From assembly GCA_900466475.1 (NCBI GenBank), contig UBMI01000003.1:1-64000 (forward strand): a DNA stretch of 64,000 nt, written 5' to 3'. The DNA is from Hyphomicrobiales bacterium (lineage in GTDB: Bacteria; Pseudomonadota; Alphaproteobacteria; Rhizobiales; Rhizobiaceae). Below are positions 34,528-43,472 of the stretch, piece after piece. Positions within the stretch are counted from its first letter, which is position 1. Each line of letters opens with the position of its first letter. The notes below the pieces were generated by a model. It saw only the letters and a list, made by a program, of their open reading frames with translations, ran no database searches and was not told the DNA's origin. Both the position numbers and the translations under genes were made by a program.

Positions 34528-34920
34528 TCACAGGAGCTGATAGTCCTGATGGTCTGCCAGCAGCGACTGAGCGCTTTGCTCAGTGCGATTGCGTTCACGG
34601 ATCAAGCCTCGTCCCTGGCCAATAATCATGCGGAACATGCTGATCGTGACGGCGTCTTCGGCTATAGGCAGAGCTACCGATGAGCAGGCTGTCTCGAAGA
34701 TATCATTGATTCATCGTGCTTTTGAGACTTTACGGCCAACGAGCGACCACGCTTCCGCAACAAACGCCTCGCGTCCGAGCGAAGTGATGCTAACGGGTGT
34801 CGGGAAGCGTTCGATCAACGCCAAAACCAGTCCGACCGGCTATTGCCAGCATGGGCGAGCTCGGGAAAATAGAGTGCCAGGTGGTTCAGGATCCGGTGCC
34901 AGGTCTCACGACAGAATGTT
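34528..34920 (-). mobile_element. IS110-family transposase remnant
   Basis: On the minus strand: LIERFPTPVSITSLGREAFV, then an in-frame stop, then NDIFETACSSVALPIAEDAV, ISMFRMIIGQGRGLIRERN and LLADHQDYQLL. This is the middle of an IS110 transposase. Upstream YFPELAHAGNSRSDWF is in a different frame. Both ends are missing. Confidence 0.75.
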
Positions 34921-34922
34921 GC

Positions 34923-35177
34923 CTACCGCTCGTCGGCCCTTGTCTCGGGGGCCTCGCTCTCGTTCGCTCTTCGATCTGCGAGCAATAAGTCTAAAGCCTG
35001 ATGTTCCGGACCAAACGGCCGTTGGTTCAAGAATGAACTCACGGGGATAATCGTTTCGTGCCCGCCCGACGATGAGTTCCCACGATGAACGACGACTTCT
35101 CTATTGGTGGCAGGATTGATGCCGAGAAACCATCGATCGCCATTCGTGCTTGAAGCAAATTCTTTCAGATTTTCCAA
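34923..35177 (-). CDS. Conserved rhizobial hypothetical protein, 84 aa
   Basis: A TTG start at 35177 is chosen because AAGGAGC is 8 bases upstream; no ATG fits. The protein reads FASSTNGDRWFLGINPATNR, EVVVHRGNSSSGGHETIIPV and FGPEHQALDLLL, resembling a group of uncharacterised rhizobial proteins. Function unknown. Confidence 0.65.
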   Translation of the reverse strand: MENLKEFASSTNGDRWFLGINPATNREVVVHRGNSSSGGHETIIPVSSFLNQRPFGPEHQALDLLLADRRANESEAPETRADER

Positions 35178-35350
35178 GTTAGCGCTCCTTCTAAAGGGGA
35201 AGTAGCGCGAGGACCCGAAATTGCGAGTTGCCTCAAAGTCGCAGGTGCCGGCGGAAGAACTTAGATCCGTCCCATGTTGTAGATCCAATGAACAACAGTG
35301 ATCAGAAAGCCCTTCCGGACCATTTCTACCGGTAGCCCGAGGACGCCCAA

Positions 35351-35497
35351 ATGCGATACTATGTCCGTGCGATACATACGGACGATACGCGCAACCGGCT
35401 GACTGACAGTAGAACCGAAGCCACAGCCATGGAGGAAGAACTTCAGAACCACACACGCCCCGGAGACAACTACTTCATCAAAATGTCTCCGGCGTAG
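35351..35497 (+). CDS. Possible small protein, 48 aa
   Basis: MRYYVRAIHTDDTRNRLTDS followed by EATAMEEELQNHTRPGDNYF. It has a protein-like pattern and lies upstream of a group of small genes on the same strand. No clear ribosome site. Confidence 0.35.
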   Translation: MRYYVRAIHTDDTRNRLTDSRTEATAMEEELQNHTRPGDNYFIKMSPA

Positions 35498-35686
35498 AAT
35501 GTTGTTGAAGCAAGGGTTAACGCCGACTGTATGCGCTCAGCCCCCCTGATGCTCAACTGACTGGAGCATATCGAAGGCCTTGTTGATCGGGATAGACATC
35601 GAGCCTGAAGCGTACAATTGGAGTAATTGAAATGAGCAAACACTTTAGCGCTAAGGAGACTTTCGCAATTTGCGGCGAGAGCGACG

Positions 35687-35947
35687 ATGGCTACGGTTGT
35701 ACTGGACGACTTTTCTACCGAGGAAAAGACCTTTCCCACCACGCGAGATGCCGTCGATTACCTGAAGGCGTCGGCCCCGATCTCGCCAAAAATGTTATTG
35801 CATATCCAAGCTTTCGGACACGATGTATCTTTCGAACGTGAGGATATTGCGAAGCTTCAGGAACTTGGCGACGTGGACCAGCATTTCTTCCATCGGGCCG
35901 AGTTGGGTCGTCGATCTCCACTTCCGGCGCCCCACCCCGGGGGATAG
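35687..35947 (+). CDS. Hypothetical protein, 86 aa
   Basis: MATVVLDDFSTEEKTFPTTR and DAVDYLKASAPISPKMLLHI look like a genuine soluble domain. The Pro-rich last 15 residues may be out of frame. No family is recognised. Confidence 0.45.
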   Translation: MATVVLDDFSTEEKTFPTTRDAVDYLKASAPISPKMLLHIQAFGHDVSFEREDIAKLQELGDVDQHFFHRAELGRRSPLPAPHPGG

Positions 35948-36070
35948 TTGGGTGACAACATGGATCGCCGGAATGTGATATAGTTTTCTGCCTCCCATGA
36001 ATACTCAGATTTTCATGGACTCTGACCACCCGTTATTCAATTCTGGTATCACAAACAAGGGAGTACGGAG

Positions 36071-36283
36071 ATGGCATTTGTTAAGCTGACGTGGACGACT
36101 ACCAAAGCTCCGATTCATATCAACGTCGATCATGTCGCCGCTGTGTACCAAGATGGAGAAGGAACGGGAACAATCCTTGCGCTAGCTATTCCTCAGGGCA
36201 ACGGCGTCGTGACGAGAGCCGTGAGCGAATCTGTTGAGGACGTGATCGGCCGGTTTAATACCGTGCAGTTTCTCACGCGATAG
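36071..36283 (+). CDS. Hypothetical beta-rich protein, 70 aa
   Basis: MAFVKLTWTTTKAPIHINVD, then VAAVYQDGEGTGTILAL and SVEDVIGRFNTVQFLTR: an alternating-strand small domain. A GGAG-type site precedes the ATG. Function unknown. Confidence 0.55.
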   Translation: MAFVKLTWTTTKAPIHINVDHVAAVYQDGEGTGTILALAIPQGNGVVTRAVSESVEDVIGRFNTVQFLTR

Positions 36284-36385
36284 GAAAAGGGCGACGGGCT
36301 CGCCGGGTTGGGATCTTAATTCCGGCCCTCGTGCCAGGCCCTGTTCTGTAAATGACGTTGAAAATATCCTAGAAGTTGAAACGAC

Positions 36386-36607
36386 GCTTGCCGGCTCACC
36401 GCGTGCATGACCAGTTTCTTATGCAACTAGTTCGGAGACCATCATGGCAGCCCCCTATTTGATAAGTTACGACCTTCGCAAGGTTCGAAACTATAATCAG
36501 CTTCTAAATACCTTGCGCGATTGGGGTTGCATCTCACCGCTTGAATCAGTCTGGGTCGGACATATGAATGGTGCCGCAACGACCATTCGAGATCTGCTTG
36601 CGCAACA
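36386..36607. repeat. Segmental duplication, copy A (full gene follows)
   Basis: 222 bp nearly identical to 44170-44394. It begins at GCTTGCCGGCTCACC in the leader of the SinR-like gene and ends inside its coding region. Confidence 0.9.
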
Positions 36608-36722
36608 CATGGACGCCGACGATGGGCTCCTCGTAGTCCAGATCCAATCACCCGGACAGTGGGCAACAATGCAGGTTAAAAATAACGCTGCTGATTGGTT
36701 CCGCAAACATGTGGCCGCGTGA
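36444..36722 (+). CDS. SinR-type, Cas2-like ferredoxin-fold protein
   Basis: 92 residues: PYLISYDLRKVRNYNQLLNT (first strand and helix), SPLESVWVGHMNGAATTIRD, DADDGLLVVQIQSPGQWAT and a C-terminal NNAADWFRKHV. The start (Y-L-I-S-Y-D-L) and strand order match the small Cas2/SinR-like RNA-enzyme fold, but no CRISPR array or cas1 is nearby. Its role is unknown; it could be a stand-alone nuclease or toxin-like protein. A partial copy lies at 44228. Confidence 0.65.
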   Translation: MAAPYLISYDLRKVRNYNQLLNTLRDWGCISPLESVWVGHMNGAATTIRDLLAQHMDADDGLLVVQIQSPGQWATMQVKNNAADWFRKHVAA

Positions 36723-36945
36723 TTTGGTCCCGGTCCAGAACAAGGAAACCGCCGTGATCACCTTGGCCCAAACCCAACGACCGCGCCCTCCGCAAGCCGC
36801 GTAAATTTATGTGCCACGGTCCTTCTATTATTTTCGAAAAGGGGAGCGTCCATTCGCCTCTCACTGCGAACGAAGACCCCCGGACGGTGGCGACCCCTTG
36901 GCTCCAGACATTCGAACGCCTCAGGGGTGGCGATCGACGATCGCA

Positions 36946-37032
36946 CCAGATTTCCAGCACCTCCGTTGGTGCTGTGCCTGCCCTCGATACTATCTCATAG
37001 CCAAGCTGCGGATGCCTTCGAACAAGCTCCAC
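36946..37032 (-). pseudogene. HD-GYP domain fragment
   Basis: 29 residues, VELVRRHPQLGYEIVSRAGT then APTEVLEIW, match the helix between the HD and HH motifs of HD-GYP proteins (compare LVRTHPQKGYEMVAKAGSAP in the intact gene at 20985). It overlaps, in antisense, the start codon of the LOV kinase. Confidence 0.7.
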
Positions 37033-38109
37033 ACGCGGCTCGTGGACGGCCATCCGTCCGAGGATCCCTTTGCCGCGGCTTTCAAGGCGACACGCATGCC
37101 GATGATCATCACGGATCCTCGACAGCACGACAATCCGATCATCTTCTGCAACAAGGCGTTCAATGACCTCTCGGGCTATTCGAATGATGAACTCATCGGC
37201 AGGAATTGCCGAATGCTTCAAGGGAAGGAGACCGATCCGGCAACGATTTCCAAAATCCGCCAAGCGATAGCGTCGGAGGAAAGTGTCGCCGTCGACATCC
37301 TCAATTATCGGAAAGATGGCACGACGTTCTGGAATGCGTTGTTCGTCAGTCCGGTGAGGGATGCATCCGGCGAGGTCATCTACTTTTTTGCTTCACAGCT
37401 TGATTTCACCAATATCAAGAGCAAGGAGGCGGAGCTGGCCAGCGCCCGCCATTCGGCGGAACAGGAAGTCGAAAACCGCACACGCGATCTGACCGAAGCG
37501 CTTGAGGCCAAGACAATGCTGGTTCACGAAGTCGATCACAGGGTGAAGAACAACCTCTTGACGATTGCCTCCATCGTCAAGCTCCAGGCGAAGATGACGA
37601 CGGATGAGACGGTGCGAAAGACGCTGCGATCCGTTCTCGACCGTGTCGAGGCGCTCAGCACCGTTCAGCGCAAGCTGTTTACCGCCGAAGACGTTGGCCG
37701 CTTTGACGTCTCAGAGTTCGCGAACGAACTGGTGGTCGACCTCGTCGGATCGCTGAAGCGTGACGACATCAGGTTCACCACGGACCTAAGTCCAGTGCTG
37801 GTCCCCGCTTCCAAGGCGTCGGCCCTCGCCTTGATCGTCAACGAGGTTGTCGGAGATGCCGTCCGGCGCGGACTGAGCGACGGCGGCGGCGAAATCCATC
37901 TCGAGGTGAGACGACTAAACGGACACTTCCTGTTCAGGATCACCGACACTGTGACGCCGGTCCCCGTCGATTCCGAGGACGATGCCTTTGGGAAACTGAT
38001 GCTTGAGACCTGCGCGCGGCAGCTCGACGCCAAAATCGAACGACAGGTCGAGGGCCACAGCACAGACGTGAGGGTGACGATGATGGTCGACGAAAAGGAG
38101 CATGCATGA
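37012..38109 (+). CDS. LOV-domain (blue-light) histidine kinase
   Basis: 365 residues from ATG 37012. The LOV domain (~20-130) has the flavin-binding IGRNCRMLQGKETD with the photoactive Cys, NYRKDGTTFWN and ASQLDFT (conserved Asn and Gln). A linker helix leads to a HisKA_2 kinase with His in HEVDHRVKNNLLTIAS and an ATPase region LALIVNEVVGDAVRRG, where the usual Asn-Ala pair is altered. No ribosome site is visible and the start lies in an HD-GYP remnant, so the 5' end may be rearranged. The stop overlaps the response-regulator ATG. Confidence 0.9.
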   Translation: MPSNKLHTRLVDGHPSEDPFAAAFKATRMPMIITDPRQHDNPIIFCNKAFNDLSGYSNDELIGRNCRMLQGKETDPATISKIRQAIASEESVAVDILNYRKDGTTFWNALFVSPVRDASGEVIYFFASQLDFTNIKSKEAELASARHSAEQEVENRTRDLTEALEAKTMLVHEVDHRVKNNLLTIASIVKLQAKMTTDETVRKTLRSVLDRVEALSTVQRKLFTAEDVGRFDVSEFANELVVDLVGSLKRDDIRFTTDLSPVLVPASKASALALIVNEVVGDAVRRGLSDGGGEIHLEVRRLNGHFLFRITDTVTPVPVDSEDDAFGKLMLETCARQLDAKIERQVEGHSTDVRVTMMVDEKEHA

Positions 38110-38513
38110 GGGTGCTGATCGTTGAGGACGAGGCTCTTCTAGCCCTTGAACTCGAAAGCGAGATCGAGATCGCCGGCCACCACGTCGTGGGTCAGGCTGC
38201 CTCCAGTGTCGAGGCCAAAGATATTGCTGAGCGTGAACGCCCGGATTTTGCCTTCGTCGATATCTCGCTCGTCGATGGCCCGACGGGGATCGACGTCGGC
38301 CGTTTCCTCGCCACGCGGCACATCCCCTTCGTTTTCGTCTCCGGCAACATCAAGCGTCTTCCCGAGGACTTTGCAGGCGCGCTCGGCGCGATCGAAAAGC
38401 CCTACACCATGCACGGCCTGCAGAACGCGCTGGCCTACCTGGCTAAAGTTATTGATGGCGAGGCTGCTGTTGTTGCACCGCCGAGTATCGTTATGGCCAC
38501 TAGAGCTGCGTGA
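38106..38513 (+). CDS. Single-domain response regulator, partner of the LOV kinase
   Basis: 135 residues: LIVEDEALLALELESEIEIA (acidic pocket), Asp in FAFVDISLVDGPTGIDVG, Thr/Ser position in FVFVSGNIK and Lys in AIEKPYT. No output domain, as in many HWE/HisKA_2 partners. Its ATG overlaps the kinase stop by 4 bp, so the pair is co-expressed. Confidence 0.93.
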   Translation: MRVLIVEDEALLALELESEIEIAGHHVVGQAASSVEAKDIAERERPDFAFVDISLVDGPTGIDVGRFLATRHIPFVFVSGNIKRLPEDFAGALGAIEKPYTMHGLQNALAYLAKVIDGEAAVVAPPSIVMATRAA

Positions 38514-38560
38514 TCAGGCCCGCGGCTCGACCGAGACAGGCCCCAGTCCGAACAAGTCAA

Positions 38561-39616
38561 CTAGGGGCCTGTTGCATCCGCTCGTTTGAAAATGATCGTC
38601 ACAGCCATACCCTGACCGGGTCCGAATTGCACGTCGATCTCGGCCTTGGCATTGTGCCTCACCGACTGAACAATCATCGCGCTTAGGTTGCCCCGGCGGG
38701 GCCACTCGCTTTTGTCCGAAAGGCCGACACCATCGTCAGCAACGAGGACCTTACACCCTTCGTCATCGACCGTGCAGCGGACTCGCCTCCGTCACGGCCG
38801 ATAAAGGCGTATTTGAGGGCGTTTGTCATCAACTCATTGATCACGAGACCGACGGGCATGGCGACGTTGACAGAGACTGGCCAGGTGTCGACCTTCATAT
38901 CCAGGCGTATGCCTTCGACCGCATGAGCGGCCATGACAGACGACGCGATTTGGCTGACATAGGTCCCAAGATCGACCGTCTCGGCCTCGCTCCCGGAATA
39001 GAGCGAGCGGTACAGGATCGATAGAGCTTCGATACGTCCGGCGAGCCGGTTGAAGCTGGCATTCTCTTTCGTTCGCTCCGCATTGCGTGCCTCCATCCGG
39101 ATCAGAGCGGTAATCATCTGAAGGTTGTTTTTGACCCGGTGCTGCAGTTCCTTCAGCAAAGTGTGCTTTTCTATCAACGCGTCTGTCAAGGCGGCCAAAT
39201 CATTGCCGCCATTGCGAACGGATATTGCCAAAAGACGAAACAGCGGCTCGCCAGCGTCGTCGACAATGGTGTTCGACCAGGCGTCGACCACGTGCTTATC
39301 GCCGACTGCGAGTGTGAAAGTTCCGAGATATTCTTCATTTTGCAACAAAGCCTGGGCTAATTCCGGCCCGCCCGCCAAAGGCAAGGCTGGGGGAAGCACG
39401 GACCACTCCTGCCCCTGGAGATCGTTTCCGGAAAGGCCAGTCAGCCGCTCGAATTCGATATTGCCGTAAACCGGGCGTTCATTGCGGCCCAGTTCAGAGA
39501 CCGCGACCGCGAAGGGCACATGATCGAGGAACTGGCGAAATCGATCATCGTCCAGCGCTTCCGCCAGGTGCGGGAGGTCGCAGGGTCGCCGGAGTGGTAT
39601 CGTCTGGGGTGGTCAT
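38561..39616 (-). pseudogene. PAS-HisKA_2 sensor kinase with two frameshifts
   Basis: ATG 39616 begins MTTPDDTTPATL; the frame then shifts to DLPHLAEALDDDRFRQFLDH. A PAS domain (ERPVYGNIEFERLTGLSGND) and a HisKA_2 core with His in LKELQHRVKNNLQMITAL and INELMTNALKYAF follow. At ~38786 (GGCGAGTCC) a base is missing; in the restored frame the ATPase ends with VLVADDGVGLSDKSEWP and stops at 38561. The native protein would be about 350 residues. It converges with the LOV pair. Confidence 0.8.
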
Positions 39617-39878
39617 CGAACTTCCATGGTTTGGCAACGGGGAGTCCATATCATGGCAATCGACGCATCCACCAGAACATTCGGCCGAAGGAGGACGCCA
39701 CCATCTGCATGATTTTGGCCGCTTGACAGTATCGATTATTGTCGGCCTGCGCAGTCTGCGCGCCACCAACACACGTCGTGACTTGATTAAAGCCGCGACG
39801 TGACAATATTAAGCCAAGATCAGAATTGCGGCTCAAGGTCGCGCGCAAGCCGATCGCTTGCCAGACCAGGAGCATTCT

Positions 39879-40676
39879 ATGTCAGTCGTTAATCGGAACA
39901 ACGTCAAGGTCATCGGCAATGGCTCGCAAACGATGTTGTTCGCGCACGGTTTCGGTTGCGACCAGAATATGTGGCGGTACGTCGCGCCGAGATTTGCGGA
40001 CCGTTTTCGGGTGGTGACTTTTGACCATGTCGGCGCCGGAGGCTCCGATCTGTCTGCCTACGATTTTAAAAAATATAGCAGCCTGGATGGATATGCAGCC
40101 GACATCGTCGAGATCGGAAAGGAGCTCGGGATCGAAAATGGCATATTCGTCGGTCATTCCGTCAGCGCCATGATGGGCGTGCTCGCTTCTGCAGAGGCGC
40201 CGACGATGTTTTCCAGGCTTGTGCTCGTCGGCCCGTCGCCCAGATATATCGACGATCTCGATTACCATGGCGGGTTCAGCCGGCAACAAGTCGATGAACT
40301 GCTGGAATTTCTTGACAGCAACCATATGGGCTGGTCGCAGGCAATGGCGCCCGTAATCATGGGCAACACCGACCGGCCCGAACTCTCGGAGGAATTGACC
40401 AACAGTTTCTGCCAGACCGACCCGGAAATTGCCAAGCATTTCGCGCGCGCGACGTTCATGGCCGACAATCGGGCGGACCTCGACAACGTGAGGGTTCCGT
40501 CATTGATCCTTCAATGTGCGGAGGACGTGATCGCTCCGGTCTCGGTCGGCCATTATCTTCACGCCAAGATCCCCGGCAGCACTCTCGTCCTGATGAGGGC
40601 GACGGGCCATTGTCCGAACCTCAGTCACCCCCAAGAGACCGTTGCCGCCATCGAGACATTCGTGGCCGCCGCCTGA
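39879..40676 (+). CDS. RsbQ-like alpha/beta hydrolase
   Basis: 265 residues; CAGGAG precedes ATG 39879. Strong likeness to Bacillus RsbQ through its length: MLFAHGFGCDQNMWRYVAPR, SSLDGYAADIVEI, the Ser elbow VGHSVSAMMGVLAS, LVGPSPRYIDDLDYHGGFS, Asp in LILQCAEDVIAP and His in ATGHCPNLSHP. The Ser-His-Asp triad is complete. RsbQ makes or binds a hydrophobic ligand read by the PAS domain of phosphatase RsbP. Here the next gene, starting on the stop codon, is a PAS hybrid kinase, so the ligand-PAS logic may feed a kinase. A possible promoter TTGATT-N16-AATATT lies at 39783-39810. Confidence 0.9.
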   Translation: MSVVNRNNVKVIGNGSQTMLFAHGFGCDQNMWRYVAPRFADRFRVVTFDHVGAGGSDLSAYDFKKYSSLDGYAADIVEIGKELGIENGIFVGHSVSAMMGVLASAEAPTMFSRLVLVGPSPRYIDDLDYHGGFSRQQVDELLEFLDSNHMGWSQAMAPVIMGNTDRPELSEELTNSFCQTDPEIAKHFARATFMADNRADLDNVRVPSLILQCAEDVIAPVSVGHYLHAKIPGSTLVLMRATGHCPNLSHPQETVAAIETFVAAA

Positions 40677-42340
40677 TGAACTCCAGCTTGGACATTCCCC
40701 AAAATGTAGACGACCTGCTGGATCTATTCGAGAATGCGCCCTGCGGCTACATCTCGGCTGGATCGGACGGGCGCATCATCCTTGCCAACAAAACGCTATG
40801 CTCCTGGCTTGGCATGTCCGGCGGCAAGATCGTCGGCCGCAAGTTCATCGACTTCCTGACCATGCCTGGGAAAATCTTTTTCGAGACGCATTTTGCACCG
40901 CTGCTGACGATGCAGGGTGCTTTCAACGAAGTCGCGCTCGACATGGTGAAGGCGGATGGCACCCGTCTGCCGGTCCTCGTTAATGCGGTCGCGAGGCTGG
41001 CCGACGACGGCGCGGTCAAATTCGTCCGGATTACTATCTTCAACGCCACCGACCGGCGCCGTTATGAAAAAGAACTCCTCGAAGCGCGCGCGGCGGCCGA
41101 GCGTTCGGCCGCCGCGCTGAAAGATCTCAATACTACGCTGGAAGAGCGCATCGCCATCGCCGTTCAGGAAAAAAGCGCTGCGGAGAGTGCTCTACACCAG
41201 GCGCAAAAGATCGAAGCACTCGGTCATCTCACCGGCGGCGTTGCGCATGATTTCAACAACATGCTTGCCGTGGTCATAGGCGGCCTGAATATGGCGCAAC
41301 GCCGGATCGCACGCGGGGCGCTCGACGACCTCCCGAAACTCCTCGAGGCGGCATTGGACGGAGCGCATCGTGCAGCCACCCTGACCCAGAGGTTGCTCGC
41401 CTTCTCACGGCAACAACCTTTGTCGCCGCAATCCGTCGATGCCAACAAGCTGGTCGCGAATATGGCCGAAATTCTAGCCTCGACACTCGGCGAGCCCATT
41501 CAGAAAGAGACGGTACTGGCGGCTGGACTGTGGCGAACCAAGGCCGACCCGAACCAGCTCGAAAACGCGGTTCTCAACCTCGCCGTCAACGCGCGAGACG
41601 CCATGCCGGACGGCGGCAAGCTGACGATCGAGACAGCAAACGCGCATATCGACGAAGCATATGCGGCAGAGCATGATATCCGCCCTGGGCAGTATGTAAT
41701 GATCTCCGTCACTGACACAGGGTGCGGTATGGCGCCTGAGATTATAAAAAAGGCGATCGACCCATTCTTTACGACAAAGCCGGTCGGCAAGGGAACAGGG
41801 CTGGGCCTCAGTCAGGTCTTCGGCTTCGCAAGACAGTCCGGTGGGCACATGAAGATCTATTCAGAGGTTGGCCTCGGCACCACAATGAAGATGTATTTGC
41901 CGCGGGATTACGGACCGACCGAGACAGCGCAGCTGCGGAAAGACGAAAGCGTGCCGCGAGGCTCCGCGACCGAACTCGTTCTCTTGGTGGAGGATGACGC
42001 CAGTGTCCGCGAAGTGCATACCAAGATGCTGGAGGAGCTGGGATACCCCGTCGTGGCGGTCGACGGTCCCGTTGCAGCCCTGAAACTCATCGACGAGCGT
42101 CCGGACGTGAAGCTCCTGTTCACGGACATTGTCATGGCACCGATGAACGGCCGAAAACTGGCGGACGAGATCTGGAGCAAGCGTCCAGGACTGCCAGTCG
42201 TGTTCACGACCGGGTATAGCCGCAATGCGGTCATCCACAATGGCGTGCTCGACGAGGGTGTTATTTTTCTGCAGAAGCCGGCAGCGCTTGGAGACTTGGC
42301 GCGCAAGGTACGTATGGCTCTCGACCATAGACCAAGATAA
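40676..42340 (+). CDS. PAS hybrid histidine kinase with C-terminal receiver
   Basis: 554 residues; its ATG shares one base with the RsbQ-like stop. PAS domain ~10-125 (FENAPCGYISAGSDGRIILA, GRKFIDFLTMPGKIFFETH); coiled coil ~125-175; HisKA with phospho-His in GHLTGGVAHDFNNMLAVVIG; HATPase with NLAVNARDAMPDGG, VTDTGCGMAP and GTGLGLSQVFGF; receiver ~430-550 with Asp in LLFTDIVMAPMNG and Lys in FLQKPAAL. No membrane segments, so it is cytoplasmic. The PAS probably reads the product of the hydrolase partner; the final output is not encoded nearby. Confidence 0.93.
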   Translation: MNSSLDIPQNVDDLLDLFENAPCGYISAGSDGRIILANKTLCSWLGMSGGKIVGRKFIDFLTMPGKIFFETHFAPLLTMQGAFNEVALDMVKADGTRLPVLVNAVARLADDGAVKFVRITIFNATDRRRYEKELLEARAAAERSAAALKDLNTTLEERIAIAVQEKSAAESALHQAQKIEALGHLTGGVAHDFNNMLAVVIGGLNMAQRRIARGALDDLPKLLEAALDGAHRAATLTQRLLAFSRQQPLSPQSVDANKLVANMAEILASTLGEPIQKETVLAAGLWRTKADPNQLENAVLNLAVNARDAMPDGGKLTIETANAHIDEAYAAEHDIRPGQYVMISVTDTGCGMAPEIIKKAIDPFFTTKPVGKGTGLGLSQVFGFARQSGGHMKIYSEVGLGTTMKMYLPRDYGPTETAQLRKDESVPRGSATELVLLVEDDASVREVHTKMLEELGYPVVAVDGPVAALKLIDERPDVKLLFTDIVMAPMNGRKLADEIWSKRPGLPVVFTTGYSRNAVIHNGVLDEGVIFLQKPAALGDLARKVRMALDHRPR

Positions 42341-42439
42341 GGTCGTGACACCATCCGCCACGCCAGCGTTTTCGCGATGAAAAAGCTACAGAGTTGTCGA
42401 AGCCGCTCGCAGTGGCGGGGCTGAATCTGGGACCTCTAG

Positions 42440-42957
42440 TCCATGCTTCAGCGGCCGCCATCGAATGATCGCCGCACTTGGCGCACACCGTGCCGCCTTC
42501 GAGCAGCGACGTTACTGCACGCCAAGACTGGCGAGTGTTACGCCCTGGATCTGCACGTGGAAATGCGCTTTGCGTGTCTGGCCGGAGCTTCCAAGGTTTT
42601 CCAACCAGATGCTGGGTTATCAGCGCAGGCCCTGTAGGCCTGATCCACGAGATCGGCCTGCCCGCCCATCGGGCCATGCCCGATGCCTATGTCACGGCCC
42701 ATCATCTGCGTGACGAGCTAAACGCCGCTTCGTTGGATAAGCTCCTGTTTCGGAGTTCTGAGCCGGGCATATTACCGGGGGTTCGGGCGGGTCCTGATCG
42801 CGGCAAAAGCTGGGAACGCCTCTCTGTGGAGACACTCACTGCCTTCACAAGGGACCGCGACGCGGACATTGGCTTTAGCGCCGATACGGAGTCTGCGGCG
42901 AGGAGAAACGCAAGCACCGACAATGTCCGTTCGCCCAGCAGACGCTTTTGTGACTGA
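42440..42957 (+). pseudogene. ExoX-like 3'-5' exonuclease remnant, frameshifted
   Basis: Pieces in two frames: AALGAHRAAFEQRRYCTP with WICTWKCALRVWPELPRFSN, then (shift near 42620) EIGLPAHRAMPDAYVTAHHL and LLPGVRAGPDRGKSWERL-like sequence. These match the middle and end of exodeoxyribonuclease X-type proteins (DEDDh fold: AHNA..., HRA.PDA). The first exonuclease motif (DxE) is missing. Confidence 0.65.
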
Positions 42958-43008
42958 TTTGACTTTACAAGATGAGTCGGGACCGCCGATTTGAAGACAC
43001 GCCATCCC

Positions 43009-43213
43009 ATGATCCTGACCGCCCGAATTGCCGAGCATGATCTCATCCCGTCCGATCTGCTACGTCAGAAACATTTTTCCCCAAGACCGGAATTTCCTGG
43101 GGGCTCATCTGACGATGTTTCACCGGCTGCCGGGCGAATAGGTTGGAAGGATCGTCGAAAGCCTTCAATTTGTTAAGAAGGAGACGCGCTGGCGTGGTAA
43201 TGCAATTGAATGA
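43009..43213 (+). pseudogene. 2'-5' RNA ligase family, N-terminal remnant
   Basis: MILTARIAEHDLIPSDLLRQ then, after a frame change, DRNFLGAHLTMFHRLPGE, an in-frame TAG, and VGRIVESLQFVKKETRW. AHLT carries the first H-x-T motif of 2'-5' RNA ligase/phosphodiesterase proteins. The second H-x-T half is absent. Confidence 0.6.
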
Positions 43214-43472
43214 CAGCCCCTGGAAAAAGTTTCAAAGCGACATTGTCGGCATACGGCTCTGTAGGCTCTTGAGATCCAATTCAGTGTCTCAATTTCTCTC
43301 TCGGTAATGGGGTAGGATTTTCGGACACCTGACAGGGACAGGATCATGAGAGGCTCCCGATGCGGCTTAGTAAGGAAGGAAGTAGGGGGTACAGCGGAGG
43401 CGTTGAAAACGAAGCTGGCTGCTTTATGTAGGCGCGGTACCGTTGGCAGTCTGTTGAGCACCCGCATCGAGA
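43214..43472. other. Debris, possible LuxR-type helix-turn-helix trace
   Basis: The minus strand reads PITEREIETLNWISRA, faintly like the start of a LuxR output domain, but loses similarity at once. Not supportable as a gene. Confidence 0.25.

Noticed and set aside
36676..37263. 195-codon minus-strand frame as a whole gene
   Set aside because: Only 29 residues resemble HD-GYP; the rest is antisense to the LOV kinase or to unrelated DNA.
43165..43467. LuxR-type helix-turn-helix on the minus strand
   Set aside because: Only about 16 residues are suggestive and the expected recognition helix does not follow.
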